DNA of 64,000 nt from contig OY759511.1 of NCBI GenBank assembly GCA_963662395.1, positions 3,844,001 to 3,908,000 on the forward strand. The letters run 5' to 3'. The stretch comes from JAPOXR01 sp963662395. GTDB lineage: Bacteria > Pseudomonadota > Alphaproteobacteria > Rhodobacterales > Rhodobacteraceae. Numbering within the stretch: the stretch's first letter is position 1; the number at the start of each line of letters is the position of its first letter. Positions 9,826 to 19,458 of this stretch are shown here, in pieces. The notes below the pieces were generated by a model. That model had not been told where the DNA came from and ran no database searches. It saw only the letters and a program-made list of their open reading frames with translations. Both the position numbers and the translations under genes were made by a program.

Positions 9826-10332
9826 TTCACGGTAGAAACTGACTGCAGCATGCACCGGACGTACGGCCTGCCCATTCATGGCGCATGACACGTGCCGGCA
9901 ATGACCCGGATGTCAGGGTGGCGGAAACCGGCTGGTGCTGCGGAAAATCCGTGTCAGGCCGGAACCGGGCCCCGACGTCCTGCCAGGGCATTCCAGACCT
10001 GCTGGCCGTGATGCAGGCGCAGTCACTGATAGAATGTGGCATCAAGGATCCGGCCCGGCACGCGGTGGCCAGCCGTCATCCTCTTCAGGCCTGACGCCGC
10101 ATGGGGCCGGCAGCGACTGGCTGGCCGCAGGCAGGGTCGGGAGCCCCCTGAAGCTGGCGGCGGTCAATCCGCTGCACGCATCTCGAACCCGCCCGAAGAA
10201 CGACGAGACCGGGACGAACCGGATGACGGCACCTGGATGACAATTGCCGACAGGGTATTTCCGGGTCTGGCAGAGGGTCGGGGAATCTCCTATGACAAGG
10301 GCAGTCACGTGTTATCTGGCGGGGTGTCCGGA
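9826..10332. other. 500-base intergenic region upstream of hutI
   Basis: No supported gene is seen. The frame open from 10036 is continuous with hutI, but its translation before 10333 has no family resemblance. The segment most likely holds the hutIHU promoter; no operator could be assigned by eye. Confidence 0.45.
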
Positions 10333-11547
10333 ATGCCAACTGCCGTGTTGCGCGGCTGCGATGCTGCGACAATGGATGAAGGGGACACGCCCTACGGGCT
10401 GGTCCAGGATTGCGCGATCGGCATCTGCGACGGACTGATTGGCTGGGTCGGACCGCGCTCCGAGCTGCCGGCCGAGTATTCGGCGGCACCGGATATCGAT
10501 CTTGACGGGTCGCTGGTCACACCCGGGCTGATCGACTGTCACACCCATATCGTGTTTGCCGGCAGTCGCGCCCGGGAATTCGAGATGCGTCTCGGCGGCG
10601 TCAGCTATGCCGACATTGCCCGGCAGGGCGGCGGCATCCTCTCGACCATGCGTGCGACACGGTCTGCAACCGGGGATGAGCTGGTCGAGCTTGCGCTGCC
10701 GCGCCTCGATTCGCTGATTGCCGAGGGCGTCGTGGCGCTGGAGATCAAGTCGGGATACGGGCTTTCGATCGAGGATGAGCTGAAGATGCTGCGGGCGGCA
10801 AGAGCGCTGGGCCACCGCCGGGACCAGGTCAGGATTGTCACATCCTGGCTGGCCGCCCACGCGGTGCCGCCGGAATTCCGGAACCGGCCGGATGCGTATA
10901 TTGACGAGGTAGCGATACCAGGCCTGGTTCAGGCCCATGAACAGGGGCTGGTGGATTTCGTGGACGGGTTCCTTGAAGGCATTGCCTTTGATGCCGCACA
11001 GATCTCGCGCCTGTTTGACGTTGCGGCCTCCCTCGATTTGCCGGTCAGGCTTCACTGCGAACAATTGTCGAATCTGGGAGGCGCGGCGCTGGCGGCAGGC
11101 CATGGCGCATTGTCGGCCGACCATCTCGAATACCTGGACCGGGACGGCATTGCTGCCATGGCCAGGGCTGACACCGTCGCGGTGCTGCTGCCGGGGGCAT
11201 TCTACACGCTGGGCGAAAAAACCCGCCCGCCGGTGGAGGCGTTGCGGGGCGCATCGGTGCCGATCGCGGTTGCCACCGATGGCAATCCGGGCTCGTCGCC
11301 GCTGTTCTCGGTGCTGCTGGCCATGAACATGTCATGCATCCTGTTTGGCTTGACGCCCGAGGAGGCACTGGCCGGCGTTACCAGGAATGCGGCGCGGGCA
11401 CTGGCTCTCGACGGATCGCTGGGGACGATTTCCCCGGGAAAGCGGGCGGATCTTGCCGTCTGGAATGTCGGCCATCCCGCCGAGTTGGCGGCGAATATCG
11501 GGATCAACCCGATCCGGATGCGGTTGAATGGCGGTGTGCCGTGCTGA
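10333..11547 (+). CDS. hutI: Imidazolonepropionase
   Basis: A 404-residue metal-dependent amidohydrolase that opens 4-imidazolone-5-propionate to N-formimidoyl-glutamate, the third step of histidine breakdown. Motifs are LIDCHTHIVFAGSRAREFE, WLAAHAVPPEF, LHCEQLSN and VATDGNPGSSP, which carry the metal ligands and substrate-binding residues. The start at 10333 (MPTAVLRG) gives the normal family length and has GGGG nine bases upstream. The longer frame begins in non-homologous sequence. Its TGA stop overlaps the GTG start of hutH by a few bases, so translation is probably coupled. Confidence 0.94.
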   Translation: MPTAVLRGCDAATMDEGDTPYGLVQDCAIGICDGLIGWVGPRSELPAEYSAAPDIDLDGSLVTPGLIDCHTHIVFAGSRAREFEMRLGGVSYADIARQGGGILSTMRATRSATGDELVELALPRLDSLIAEGVVALEIKSGYGLSIEDELKMLRAARALGHRRDQVRIVTSWLAAHAVPPEFRNRPDAYIDEVAIPGLVQAHEQGLVDFVDGFLEGIAFDAAQISRLFDVAASLDLPVRLHCEQLSNLGGAALAAGHGALSADHLEYLDRDGIAAMARADTVAVLLPGAFYTLGEKTRPPVEALRGASVPIAVATDGNPGSSPLFSVLLAMNMSCILFGLTPEEALAGVTRNAARALALDGSLGTISPGKRADLAVWNVGHPAELAANIGINPIRMRLNGGVPC

Positions 11548-13061
11548 TCTGTCCGTCCGGGGTATCGCTGACCGGGCTGGAGAAGATCCATGGCGGGGAT
11601 GTACTCGAGCTGGATGCGAGCTGGAGAGGCGGGGTCGAGCGCAGTGCACGGATCGTGGCCGCCGCCGCTGCCGGAGACGAGGCCGTCTATGGCATCAATA
11701 CCGGTTTCGGCAAGCTGGCCGCCGTCAGGATTCCCTCGGGGGATACCGAGTTGCTGCAAAGAAACCTGGTTCTCAGCCATTGTGCCGGAATCGGACAGCA
11801 ATTGCCGGACCACGTGGTCCGGCTGGCCATGTCACTGAAGATCCTGTCGCTGGCCCGTGGCGCATCCGGCGTCCGGTGGGAGTTGCTGGTCCGGCTGGCC
11901 GACATGCTCGAGCGTGGCGTGCTTCCCGTCGTTCCGGAGAAGGGTTCGGTCGGCTCCTCCGGCGACCTCGCGCCTCTTGCCCATATTGCGGCGGTCATGC
12001 TCGGCGAGGGCAGGGCGCGTCTCGGTGGTATCGAGATGAGCGCCGCCGCGGCGCTTGACCGGGTCGGGCTGAGGCCGGTCGTGCTGGCGGCGAAGGAAGG
12101 GCTGGCCCTGCTCAATGGCACGCAGATATCGACGGCGCTGTGCCTGTCCGGCCTGTTCGAGGCCTGGCGGCTCGCGGTCAGTTCGATCGTGACCGGGGCG
12201 CTGTCGACCGATGCGGCGATGGGGTCGTCTGCCCCCTTCAACTCCGAGATCCATGAACTGCGCGGTCATCCTGGCCAGATCGAGACCGCGATTGCCCTGC
12301 GAACCCTGCTGGAAGGCTCGCAAATCCGCGAGAGTCATCGGCGGGGAGATGAGCGGGTACAGGATCCCTACTGCCTTCGTTGCCAGCCACAGGTGCTGGG
12401 GGCAGCGCTGGATGTCCTGCGACAGGCTGGACGCAGCCTGAAGACCGAGGCGGGGGCAGTGACCGACAACCCGGTGATACTGGCCGATGGACGGATCCTC
12501 TCCGGGGGCAACTTTCATGGCGAGCCTGTCGGATTTGCCGCCGACATGGTGGCGATGGCCGTGGCCGAGATCGGAAGTATCGCCCAACGGCGAATTGCAT
12601 TGCTGGTTGATCCGGCGATGTCATTCGGCCTCCCGGCGTTTCTTTCGCCCGAGCCCGGGCTCAATTCCGGCTACATGGCCCTGGATATTGCCTCGGCCGC
12701 CCTTGCATCGGAGAACAAGGCGCTGGCCAACCCGCGGGTGGTCGACAGCACGCCAACCTCGGCCAACCAGGAGGATCATGTCGCCATGAGCTGTCATGCA
12801 GCCCGGCGGTTGCTGGAAATGACCGGCAACCTGTCAAGCCTGGTCGGCATGGAATCCCTGTGCGCAGTCCAGGGAATCGAGTTCCGGGCGCCGCTTCGGA
12901 CCAGCGCGCCCTTGCGGGAGTTCGTCGCACGGGTCAGGGAGGTGGTCAGGCCGCTTGGCAAGGATCGGTACCTGGCCGATGATCTCGGGGAGATTGGAGC
13001 CAGGGTCAGGGAAGGAATGCTGTCACCCGGATGCGCCCCGAAGCTGGAGGAAGAGCGATGA
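11541..13061 (+). CDS. hutH: Histidine ammonia-lyase
   Basis: A 506-residue enzyme that eliminates ammonia from L-histidine to give trans-urocanate. It normally uses the MIO electrophile formed from an internal Ala-Ser-Gly. The expected segment reads KGSVGSSGDLAPLAH, so the tripeptide is Ser139-Ser140-Gly141 and the usual Ala is Ser. Other family features are intact: YGINTGFGKLA, LLNGTQISTAL, TDNPVI and DYMSxxx-like SANQEDHVAMSCHAARR. The GTG start at 11541 lies inside the end of hutI and gives the family length. Its stop overlaps the hutU start (ATGA at 13058). The Ser-for-Ala change is conservative and may still allow MIO formation, which is an inference. Confidence 0.94.
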   Translation: MLICPSGVSLTGLEKIHGGDVLELDASWRGGVERSARIVAAAAAGDEAVYGINTGFGKLAAVRIPSGDTELLQRNLVLSHCAGIGQQLPDHVVRLAMSLKILSLARGASGVRWELLVRLADMLERGVLPVVPEKGSVGSSGDLAPLAHIAAVMLGEGRARLGGIEMSAAAALDRVGLRPVVLAAKEGLALLNGTQISTALCLSGLFEAWRLAVSSIVTGALSTDAAMGSSAPFNSEIHELRGHPGQIETAIALRTLLEGSQIRESHRRGDERVQDPYCLRCQPQVLGAALDVLRQAGRSLKTEAGAVTDNPVILADGRILSGGNFHGEPVGFAADMVAMAVAEIGSIAQRRIALLVDPAMSFGLPAFLSPEPGLNSGYMALDIASAALASENKALANPRVVDSTPTSANQEDHVAMSCHAARRLLEMTGNLSSLVGMESLCAVQGIEFRAPLRTSAPLREFVARVREVVRPLGKDRYLADDLGEIGARVREGMLSPGCAPKLEEER

Positions 13062-14746
13062 ACAGCAAGATCAGCAATGAACGAAGGGTCAGGGCCCCGA
13101 TCGGAGACGAACTGTCATGTCGAAGCTGGCAGACCGAGGCCGCATTCCGGATGATTCAGAACAATCTCGATCCGGAGGTTGCCGAGAATCCGCAAGAGCT
13201 GATCGTGTATGGCGGGCTGGGCCGCGCCGCCCGGAACTGGCCGGAATTCGACCGGATACTCTCGGCATTGCAACGGCTGGGTGACGAGGAGACCCTGCTG
13301 GTCCAGTCGGGAAAGCCGGTCGGCATCTTCAGGACCCAGAAGCTGGCACCGCGGGTGCTGATTGCGAATTCCAACATCGTTCCGCACTGGGCGAACTGGG
13401 CCAAGTTCAACGAACTTGACCGCAAGGGATTGATGATGTTCGGCCAGATGACGGCTGGTTCGTGGATCTATATCGGCTCCCAGGGGATCGTTCAGGGGAC
13501 CTACGAGACCTTCGTCGAGGCCGGGCGGCAACATTACGGCGGCAGTCTCGGCGGCAGATGGATCCTGACCGCCGGACTTGGCGGAATGGGTGGCGCACAA
13601 CCCCTTGCCGCCTCCATGGCCGGGGCCTGCTGCCTGACGGTCGAGTGTGATCCGACCCGGATCGAATTCCGCCTGCGGACCGGATATCTCGACGAATACA
13701 CCACCTCGCTGGACGATGCGCTGGCCATGATCGACCGGTGGACAAGGCAGGGCGAGGCAAGATCCGTCGGCCTCCTCGGCAATGCTGCCGACATCGTGCC
13801 CGAATTGCTGCGGCGGGGCGTTCGGCCTGACCTGGTCACCGACCAGACATCGGCGCATGACCCGTTGAACGGCTACCTGCCCGCCGGCTGGACACTCGAT
13901 GAATGGCGCCGGCGTCGGCAGGACCGCCCTGACGAAGCCGAGGCGGCGGCACGGGAGTCGATCAGGGTCCACGTGGAAGCGATGGCCGGATTCTCGCAGG
14001 CCGGCGTTCCGACCATCGATTACGGCAACAATATCAGGCAGGTGGCGCTGGAAGCCGGATTTGCCGATGCGTTCTGCTTTCCCGGTTTCGTCCCGGCATG
14101 CATTCGCCCGCTTTTCTGCCGCGGGGTCGGCCCGTTCCGATGGGTTGCCCTGTCGGGAAATCCGGAGGACATCTACCGGACCGACCAGAAGGTCAAGGAA
14201 CTGCTCCCCGACAACACCCACCTGGCCAACTGGCTTGATCTTGCCAGAAAGCGGATCGCCTTCCAGGGGTTGCCGGCCCGCATCTGCTGGGTTGGACTCG
14301 GCGACCGCCATCGGCTCGGCCTCGCCTTCAACGAGATGGTTCGCAGCGGTGAGGTGTCGGCGCCGATCGTCATTGGCCGCGATCACCTTGACTCCGGATC
14401 GGTTGCCTCGCCGAACCGGGAGACCGAAGGGATGCGCGACGGCTCCGACGTGGTGTCGGACTGGCCGCTGCTCAATGCGATGCTCAATGTGGCCTCGGGT
14501 GCAAGCTGGGTCTCCATTCACCATGGTGGCGGTGTGGGAATGGGATTTTCGCAGCATGCAGGCATGGTGGTCGTCGCTGACGGCACCGAGGCCGCGGCGG
14601 CGCGGTTGTCCCGGGTATTGTGGAATGATCCGGCCAGCGGAGTCATGCGCCACGCCGATGCCGGCTATCCGGAAGCAATCGAATGTGCGGCCGAAAAGGG
14701 GCTCGACCTGCCGGCAACCCTGGCGCAGACCGGGAGCAGCCGGTAG
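13058..14746 (+). CDS. hutU: Urocanate hydratase
   Basis: A 562-residue NAD+-dependent lyase that hydrates urocanate to imidazolonepropionate. The NAD-binding stretch GLGGMGGAQPLAASMAGACC, the substrate region DQTSAHDPLNGYLPAG and the active-site segment FPGFVPACIRPLFCRGVGPF are present. It also has the late motif HHGGGVGMGFSQHAGMV. The start at 13058 overlaps the hutH stop in ATGA. It is the last gene of the hutI-hutH-hutU operon and converges on the sugar kinase downstream. Confidence 0.96.
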   Translation: MNSKISNERRVRAPIGDELSCRSWQTEAAFRMIQNNLDPEVAENPQELIVYGGLGRAARNWPEFDRILSALQRLGDEETLLVQSGKPVGIFRTQKLAPRVLIANSNIVPHWANWAKFNELDRKGLMMFGQMTAGSWIYIGSQGIVQGTYETFVEAGRQHYGGSLGGRWILTAGLGGMGGAQPLAASMAGACCLTVECDPTRIEFRLRTGYLDEYTTSLDDALAMIDRWTRQGEARSVGLLGNAADIVPELLRRGVRPDLVTDQTSAHDPLNGYLPAGWTLDEWRRRRQDRPDEAEAAARESIRVHVEAMAGFSQAGVPTIDYGNNIRQVALEAGFADAFCFPGFVPACIRPLFCRGVGPFRWVALSGNPEDIYRTDQKVKELLPDNTHLANWLDLARKRIAFQGLPARICWVGLGDRHRLGLAFNEMVRSGEVSAPIVIGRDHLDSGSVASPNRETEGMRDGSDVVSDWPLLNAMLNVASGASWVSIHHGGGVGMGFSQHAGMVVVADGTEAAAARLSRVLWNDPASGVMRHADAGYPEAIECAAEKGLDLPATLAQTGSSR

Positions 14747-14809
14747 CCCTGTCGCCCGGTGTCGGCAAGGCGAGGCCCGGCCAAGGCAGTGGGCCGCAGC
14801 CGGTTCGGG

Positions 14810-15748
14810 TCAGTGGGCGCTGGCAGGCAATTCGCTCAGCCAGGGAGGGTCGGCGCCCTGACGGGAGACGCTGATCGCGGCAACCGAATTGGCAAATTCA
14901 AGCGCCGTCTCCAATGCCGGCTTCGACAATTCCCCGATCAATGGCTTGGCAAGCAGACCTTGCCGCGCAAGCGATGTCAGTATCCCGGCATTGAAGGCAT
15001 CGCCTGCCCCCACGGTATCAATGACCTCCGCCTGGTCCGTTACCGAACCGACCGCGAGATCCCTGGTATAGGCGGTGGCGCCGTCCGGGCCGCGTGTCAC
15101 GATGACCAGCCGGGCTCCCGTCCCGAGTATCCGATGGGCATATTCCTCCGGCGTCATGGTGCCTTCGACCAGCCAGTCGATGTCCTCGTCTGACAATTTC
15201 ACGATGTCGGCCATCGGGGACAGGCGTCCGAGCCGCCTCCGGTAGGCGCTCTCGTCGCTGACCAGGGACGGGCGAATATTGGCATCGGTCATGATGACCG
15301 CATCGCCGGCATGCCGGCTTGCCAAGGTTTCGAACGCTGATCCGCATGGCTCGTTGATCAGGCTGATTCCCCCGATGAAAATGGCCGCGACCCGGGCCGG
15401 CAACTCCGGCAGCAGATCCGCCGTCAACGTGCCACCGGCGGTATTCTCGTCGTAGAATGCATATCGCGCCTGCCCGTCTTTCAGGGTCACGAATGCGAGC
15501 GTGGTCGGAAGGTCGCGGGTGACCAGGAGATCCAGCGAGACCCTGCTCGTCTCCAGGATGTCCCGCAATTGCGAGCCGAACAGGTCGGACGAAATGCCGG
15601 CAACGAGGCCGGTCGGCATACCGAGGCGCCCCAGCGCAATGGCGGTGTTGAAAACGGCTCCGCCGGCATGCGGGGAAAAACAGGTTGCCCCGTCGCCCGT
15701 CCGGCAGGGAATCATGTCGATCAGCGCCTCGCCGCCGCAAACGATCAT
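14810..15748 (-). CDS. PfkB-family sugar kinase (fructokinase-like)
   Basis: A 312-residue ribokinase-family enzyme that transfers phosphate from ATP to a sugar. The N-terminal CGGEALIDMIP and GGAVFNTAIALGRLG bind substrate, and the C-terminal DTVGAGDAFNAG contains the catalytic Asp and the anion hole. The lid region FYDENTAGGTLT resembles fructokinases. The true sugar cannot be read from sequence. The gene lies nine bases upstream of nothing obvious on its own strand except the DUF2927 lipoprotein gene, which ends just before its start and may be co-transcribed. Confidence 0.82.
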   Translation of the reverse strand: MIVCGGEALIDMIPCRTGDGATCFSPHAGGAVFNTAIALGRLGMPTGLVAGISSDLFGSQLRDILETSRVSLDLLVTRDLPTTLAFVTLKDGQARYAFYDENTAGGTLTADLLPELPARVAAIFIGGISLINEPCGSAFETLASRHAGDAVIMTDANIRPSLVSDESAYRRRLGRLSPMADIVKLSDEDIDWLVEGTMTPEEYAHRILGTGARLVIVTRGPDGATAYTRDLAVGSVTDQAEVIDTVGAGDAFNAGILTSLARQGLLAKPLIGELSKPALETALEFANSVAAISVSRQGADPPWLSELPASAH

Positions 15749-15757
15749 GGAACCGCT

Positions 15758-16654
15758 TCAGATCGACTGGCCTGGACGCAGGTCGCGGGCAAGCCTGTTG
15801 ATGACCGGCATGGCCTCGGACCTGGTCATGCCCGACCTGACTTCCGGGGAATACAGCATGCGCAGCAGCAACTCGTCGTGAAAGGTCAGCAGGGCATACT
15901 CGTCATCGTCATTGAAGATCGACGGGCGGGCGTCCCGGCTGTCATTGGTCAATCCCAACCCCTGGGCGATTTCCTCGTGGTAGCAGGCCTGGCGAAGCAG
16001 GTCGGGATGTTCCGACTTGATGACGGCAACTGCCGCCACGTAGCGGTGATCGGTAACCTGGTCGGTCACCGTGAACACCGAGCAGTACGTGTCCACCGTC
16101 ATCTTGGAAATCTGGTCACTGATCAGGTCGAATGATGGCGTTCCGGCTATCGGCCGGCGCGAGCGGAAATTGTAAATCTCCTGGGCATTGAGAACGAAGA
16201 TGTGGAAGTTCGGATTCTCGTCCGTCACTTCTATCCTCTGTCCGATAATGCCCTCCAGGTGATCGAGGTAGTCGAGGATGAATTCCGTGTCCCGTTTCCG
16301 CAGCTCATCGGGGACCGAATCACCGAAGACGATCGATACCCCGACCAGGTGTTCCCATCGGCGGATATGCGTTGCCTGGTTGGTCCTGATCAGCCGCTGC
16401 CCGCGCATCTGGAATTCGTCGTAGAGCGCAATACGTTCGAAATTGCCGGCCAGTGATGCCGCGTCAAATCCGGCATCGGCACCGCCATTGGTCTTGAGCA
16501 GACCCTTCTCGACCAACCGCACTTCGAGTTTTTCGTAATAATTCCGGGCGGCCGAGCTCGAAACCGTGGTCCGCCGTTCCCGCACCGACTCATTCATGAC
16601 CGGAAAACATCCCGACAACATGATCAATGCCGCCAGGCAGAGCAGTGACCGCAT
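15758..16654 (-). CDS. DUF2927 lipoprotein
   Basis: A 298-residue predicted lipoprotein. From the ATG at 16654 it starts MRSLLCLAALIMLSGC, a signal with a lipobox ending at Cys16; the ATG at 16705 would add 17 residues before the signal and is unlikely. The C-terminal region has the conserved DUF2927 run CYHEEIAQGLGLTNDSRDAR then SIFNDDDEYALLTFHDELLL. HEE and the following acidic residues look like a zincin-type site, but no activity is established here. Its stop lies nine bases before the start of the sugar kinase. Confidence 0.8.
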   Translation of the reverse strand: MRSLLCLAALIMLSGCFPVMNESVRERRTTVSSSAARNYYEKLEVRLVEKGLLKTNGGADAGFDAASLAGNFERIALYDEFQMRGQRLIRTNQATHIRRWEHLVGVSIVFGDSVPDELRKRDTEFILDYLDHLEGIIGQRIEVTDENPNFHIFVLNAQEIYNFRSRRPIAGTPSFDLISDQISKMTVDTYCSVFTVTDQVTDHRYVAAVAVIKSEHPDLLRQACYHEEIAQGLGLTNDSRDARPSIFNDDDEYALLTFHDELLLRMLYSPEVRSGMTRSEAMPVINRLARDLRPGQSI

Positions 16655-17119
16655 GACGACCTGCCGCGCGTTGCCCACAGGAACGGATGAAAATGGTGCT
16701 ACCACGACTCCCTGTCCTGATTTGTGACACTGGTTGCAGCGGATCCGTCCAGCATGCAGGGCCGGAACAAGTAGTTTGATTTCGGGAGGTTCACAAGCAC
16801 TTTACGGCGGCGTCGCAGGGCTGTCGCGATTGAGACACCCGGCCAGCCGGCAGGTCTGCTCGGCCTCTGTGCCTGGCCCCGGTTCCATGCCGCCAGGTTG
16901 CAAGGCCCCGGACCCGGAAAGATGTCCCGGATGATGGCCACACAGGGTGACGTCCGGCACCCGGTAGAGAGAATTCCCGATTGCCCGGTCTCGTCGCCAG
17001 TCCATGCAGAACCGATCCGCATTCATGGCCATCACCATGGCGACCGGATGGTCGGCGCTATCCGTATCCTGTCTCCAGGCCGGCAGCTGTCCCCTTGAAG
17101 AAATCGGCGGGCCCCGGGC
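16655..17119. other. Intergenic region left of the insertion sequence
   Basis: About 460 bases without a supported gene. It presumably holds the promoter of the DUF2927 lipoprotein gene. The IS inserted at its right border, next to GGGCCCCGGGC. Confidence 0.45.
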
Positions 17120-17149
17120 CTTTCAATAGGACACGGTTGACTCGAGGTT
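17120..17149 (+). repeat. Left terminal inverted repeat of the IS
   Basis: It begins CTTTCAATAGGACACGG and continues with GTTGACTCGAGGTT. It matches the reverse complement of 19432–19461 at 26 of 30 bases. TTGACT inside it, with a second TTGACG just downstream, could serve as a promoter -35 for the transposase. Confidence 0.85.
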
Positions 17150-17172
17150 ATTGACGTTTTGGCCTTGGTTCG

Positions 17173-19458
17173 ATGAGAATCGGTCTTCGACATTACGCTT
17201 CCGGCACGGCCCTCTGGCTGAAGGCGACGCTGGGAGCCGGGGACTGCACCCGGACCTCCCTGGCTCGGGAGCTTTGCGAGCGCGAGGACTGGCGGAACGC
17301 GAAGGGGGAGCTGTGCCTCGCCTCGGCCCGGGCCGTTCTGCCGAAGCTGTCCTCTGCCCTCGGCCTGCCTCTGCCGGAGGCCCTGCCGATGGGTTCGATC
17401 GGTGCGGGGTCCCTGGCTCCGTCGCCGGATTACCCGGACAGGGTGCTGTCATGCTCCCTCGACGATCTTGGCGAAGTCGACCTGGCTCCGGTCGCCGATG
17501 GGGAGAAGGGCCTGGCGCGCTCGATGATGGCCACGCACCATCCCGGGGGCGACGCCGCCTGTCCCGGCGGGCGCATCCGCTACTGGCTCCGGTCGTCCGA
17601 ACACGGCATCCTCGGCGGCTTCACCGTCGGCGCCGCCTCCTGGCACCACAAGGCGCGCGACCTCCATATCGGCTGGTCGCAGGCGGCGCGGGACGCCAAT
17701 ATCGGGCGCGTGGTCGACAACGATCGGTTCCTGATCCTTCCCGGGGTGCGCGTCCACGGGCTTGCCTCGCTCGCGCTCTGCCTGCTCGCCTCCCGCGTTG
17801 CCGATGACCGGGAGGGGCGCTACGGTGTCCGCCCGTGCCTGGCCTGCAGCCATGTGGGCCCGGCGCATACGGGGTTCAGCTACCGGGCGGCGGGCTGGAC
17901 GTGCTGCAGGGAGCCGAAGCCGGGCAAGGGGCCGCGGGTGCATGTGAAGCCGCTGTCGGCGGGATGGCGGGAGGCACTCGGGCGTGAGCCGGAACGGGTG
18001 ATCGGCGCCGGCCCGCCTCTCGTGGCAAGGGAGGATCCGACATGGGCGGAGCGCGAATACGGACGCAGCGGGCACAGCGACGGGCGCGTGCGCGAACGCC
18101 TGGTGATGATGGGCGGGGCCTGGTGTGCGCGCCCCGGAGCGCCGCTTCCGGTGATCTTTCCCGGCGAGGCGGAGCAGAAGGCGGCGTACAGGTTCCTGTC
18201 CAATCCGAGGGTCGGCGTGCAGGACATTCTTGAGCCCCACCAGGAGGCGATGACCGAGCGCTGCCGCCGCCGGCCCGTCGTACTCGCGGTGCAGGACACG
18301 ACGGTGCTGAACTACAGCGGGCTGAAGGCGACGGAGGGTCTTGCCCCCATCGGCGGCGGCGCATCCGGCAGCACCGGGCTGGCGGCGCATTTCGGCGTCG
18401 CCTTCAGCGAGGGCGGCTGCGCGCTGGGGGTCTTCCATCTCGATGCCGACTTCCGCCCGGTGGAGAAAGGGACGGCGGTGGAAGGCGAGGAAAGCGGACG
18501 CTGGCTGGACGGTCTCGGCAAGGCTGCCGAGCTGGCGGCCGCCTGTGAGCGGACCCGCGTCGTGGCCCTCTGCGACCGGGAGGGCGACATCTGGGCGCTC
18601 ATGTCGGAAGGCTGCGCCGCTGCCGACCTTCCCGACGGCGCCGGCCTTCTGGTCCGCGCCAGCCGTTCGGCCAGGCGGCGGGTCCTCACGGCGGAAGGCG
18701 GGCTGGAGGAGCTGCTCAAGCACGCGGCCGGGCTTGATGTCGTCGCCGTGAAGAGGATCGACATCGAAGCCTGCGGCGGGCCCCGGAAGCGCAAGGGACG
18801 CAAGGGCGTGAAGCTCGAGCTGCGGGCCGGGTTGGTCGATCTCGTCCCGCCTCAGGACCTGCCGAAGGACACGGCCCCCCTGCGCATGCTCGCCGTGCGC
18901 GTGCTTGAGCCCGACCCGCCGAAAGGAAAGAAACCGCTCGACTGGCTGCTCCTGACCACCGAGGGCGAGCCGACGGCGCAGAACGCGCTGCGTATCGCCG
19001 GGTGGTACGAGAAGAGATGGCTGATCGAGGAGTGGTTCGCGGCCCTGAAGACCGGGACGCGGATCAAGGACCGCAGGCTGAATGCCGCCGACGATTTGCG
19101 CAGGTGCCTGGCCTTCGACGCCATAACCGCCTGCACCGTCATGTCCGTCGAACGACTCGCGCGGAGCGCGCCCGACACGCCGGCGAGAACGATCGTCCAC
19201 CTGGACGAGATCCATGTCCTCGCCGTGCACATGGCCAAGCCGAACCATCGAAGACAGCGCGGCCCGCCCGACCCGGACCAGGCGATCGCCGAGTTCGCGG
19301 TCGGCACCGCGCGACTCGCCGGCTTCATCCCGTCTGCTCGCCAGCCCATGCCGGGAACGCACAAACTCTGGGAAGGATACCTCATCCTGTCACTCTTCGT
19401 CGAAAACTACCGGGCCATGCGAGACTATGCCAACGTCGAGTCAACAGTGTACCATTGA
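17173..19458 (+). CDS. DruA (DUF4338)–Tn5-type fusion transposase
   Basis: A 761-residue protein with three parts. Residues about 1–130 are a leader (RELCEREDWRNAKGELCLAS type). Residues about 136–245 are a DruA/DUF4338 domain (LRSSEHGILGGFTVGAASWH, then VVDNDRFLILPGVRVHGLAS, and VGPAHTGFSYRAAGW). From about 290 (WAEREYGRSGH) it is an IS4/Tn5-like transposase. The DDE residues are Asp375 (VQDTT), Asp468 (CDREGD) and Glu619, and the Y(2)R(3)E(6)K signature is exact as Tyr612, Arg615, Glu619 and Lys626. The stop codon lies in the right terminal repeat. The fusion is known in database architectures, but the role of the DruA part in transposition is, to my knowledge, undefined. Confidence 0.9.
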   Translation: MRIGLRHYASGTALWLKATLGAGDCTRTSLARELCEREDWRNAKGELCLASARAVLPKLSSALGLPLPEALPMGSIGAGSLAPSPDYPDRVLSCSLDDLGEVDLAPVADGEKGLARSMMATHHPGGDAACPGGRIRYWLRSSEHGILGGFTVGAASWHHKARDLHIGWSQAARDANIGRVVDNDRFLILPGVRVHGLASLALCLLASRVADDREGRYGVRPCLACSHVGPAHTGFSYRAAGWTCCREPKPGKGPRVHVKPLSAGWREALGREPERVIGAGPPLVAREDPTWAEREYGRSGHSDGRVRERLVMMGGAWCARPGAPLPVIFPGEAEQKAAYRFLSNPRVGVQDILEPHQEAMTERCRRRPVVLAVQDTTVLNYSGLKATEGLAPIGGGASGSTGLAAHFGVAFSEGGCALGVFHLDADFRPVEKGTAVEGEESGRWLDGLGKAAELAAACERTRVVALCDREGDIWALMSEGCAAADLPDGAGLLVRASRSARRRVLTAEGGLEELLKHAAGLDVVAVKRIDIEACGGPRKRKGRKGVKLELRAGLVDLVPPQDLPKDTAPLRMLAVRVLEPDPPKGKKPLDWLLLTTEGEPTAQNALRIAGWYEKRWLIEEWFAALKTGTRIKDRRLNAADDLRRCLAFDAITACTVMSVERLARSAPDTPARTIVHLDEIHVLAVHMAKPNHRRQRGPPDPDQAIAEFAVGTARLAGFIPSARQPMPGTHKLWEGYLILSLFVENYRAMRDYANVESTVYH

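Noticed and set aside
17449..19362. 637-codon antisense frame in the IS
   Set aside because: Shadow of the transposase, which has a complete catalytic signature.
17173..19458. A Druantia anti-phage defence system
   Set aside because: Only the DruA domain is present and it is fused to a transposase; no other Druantia genes are nearby.
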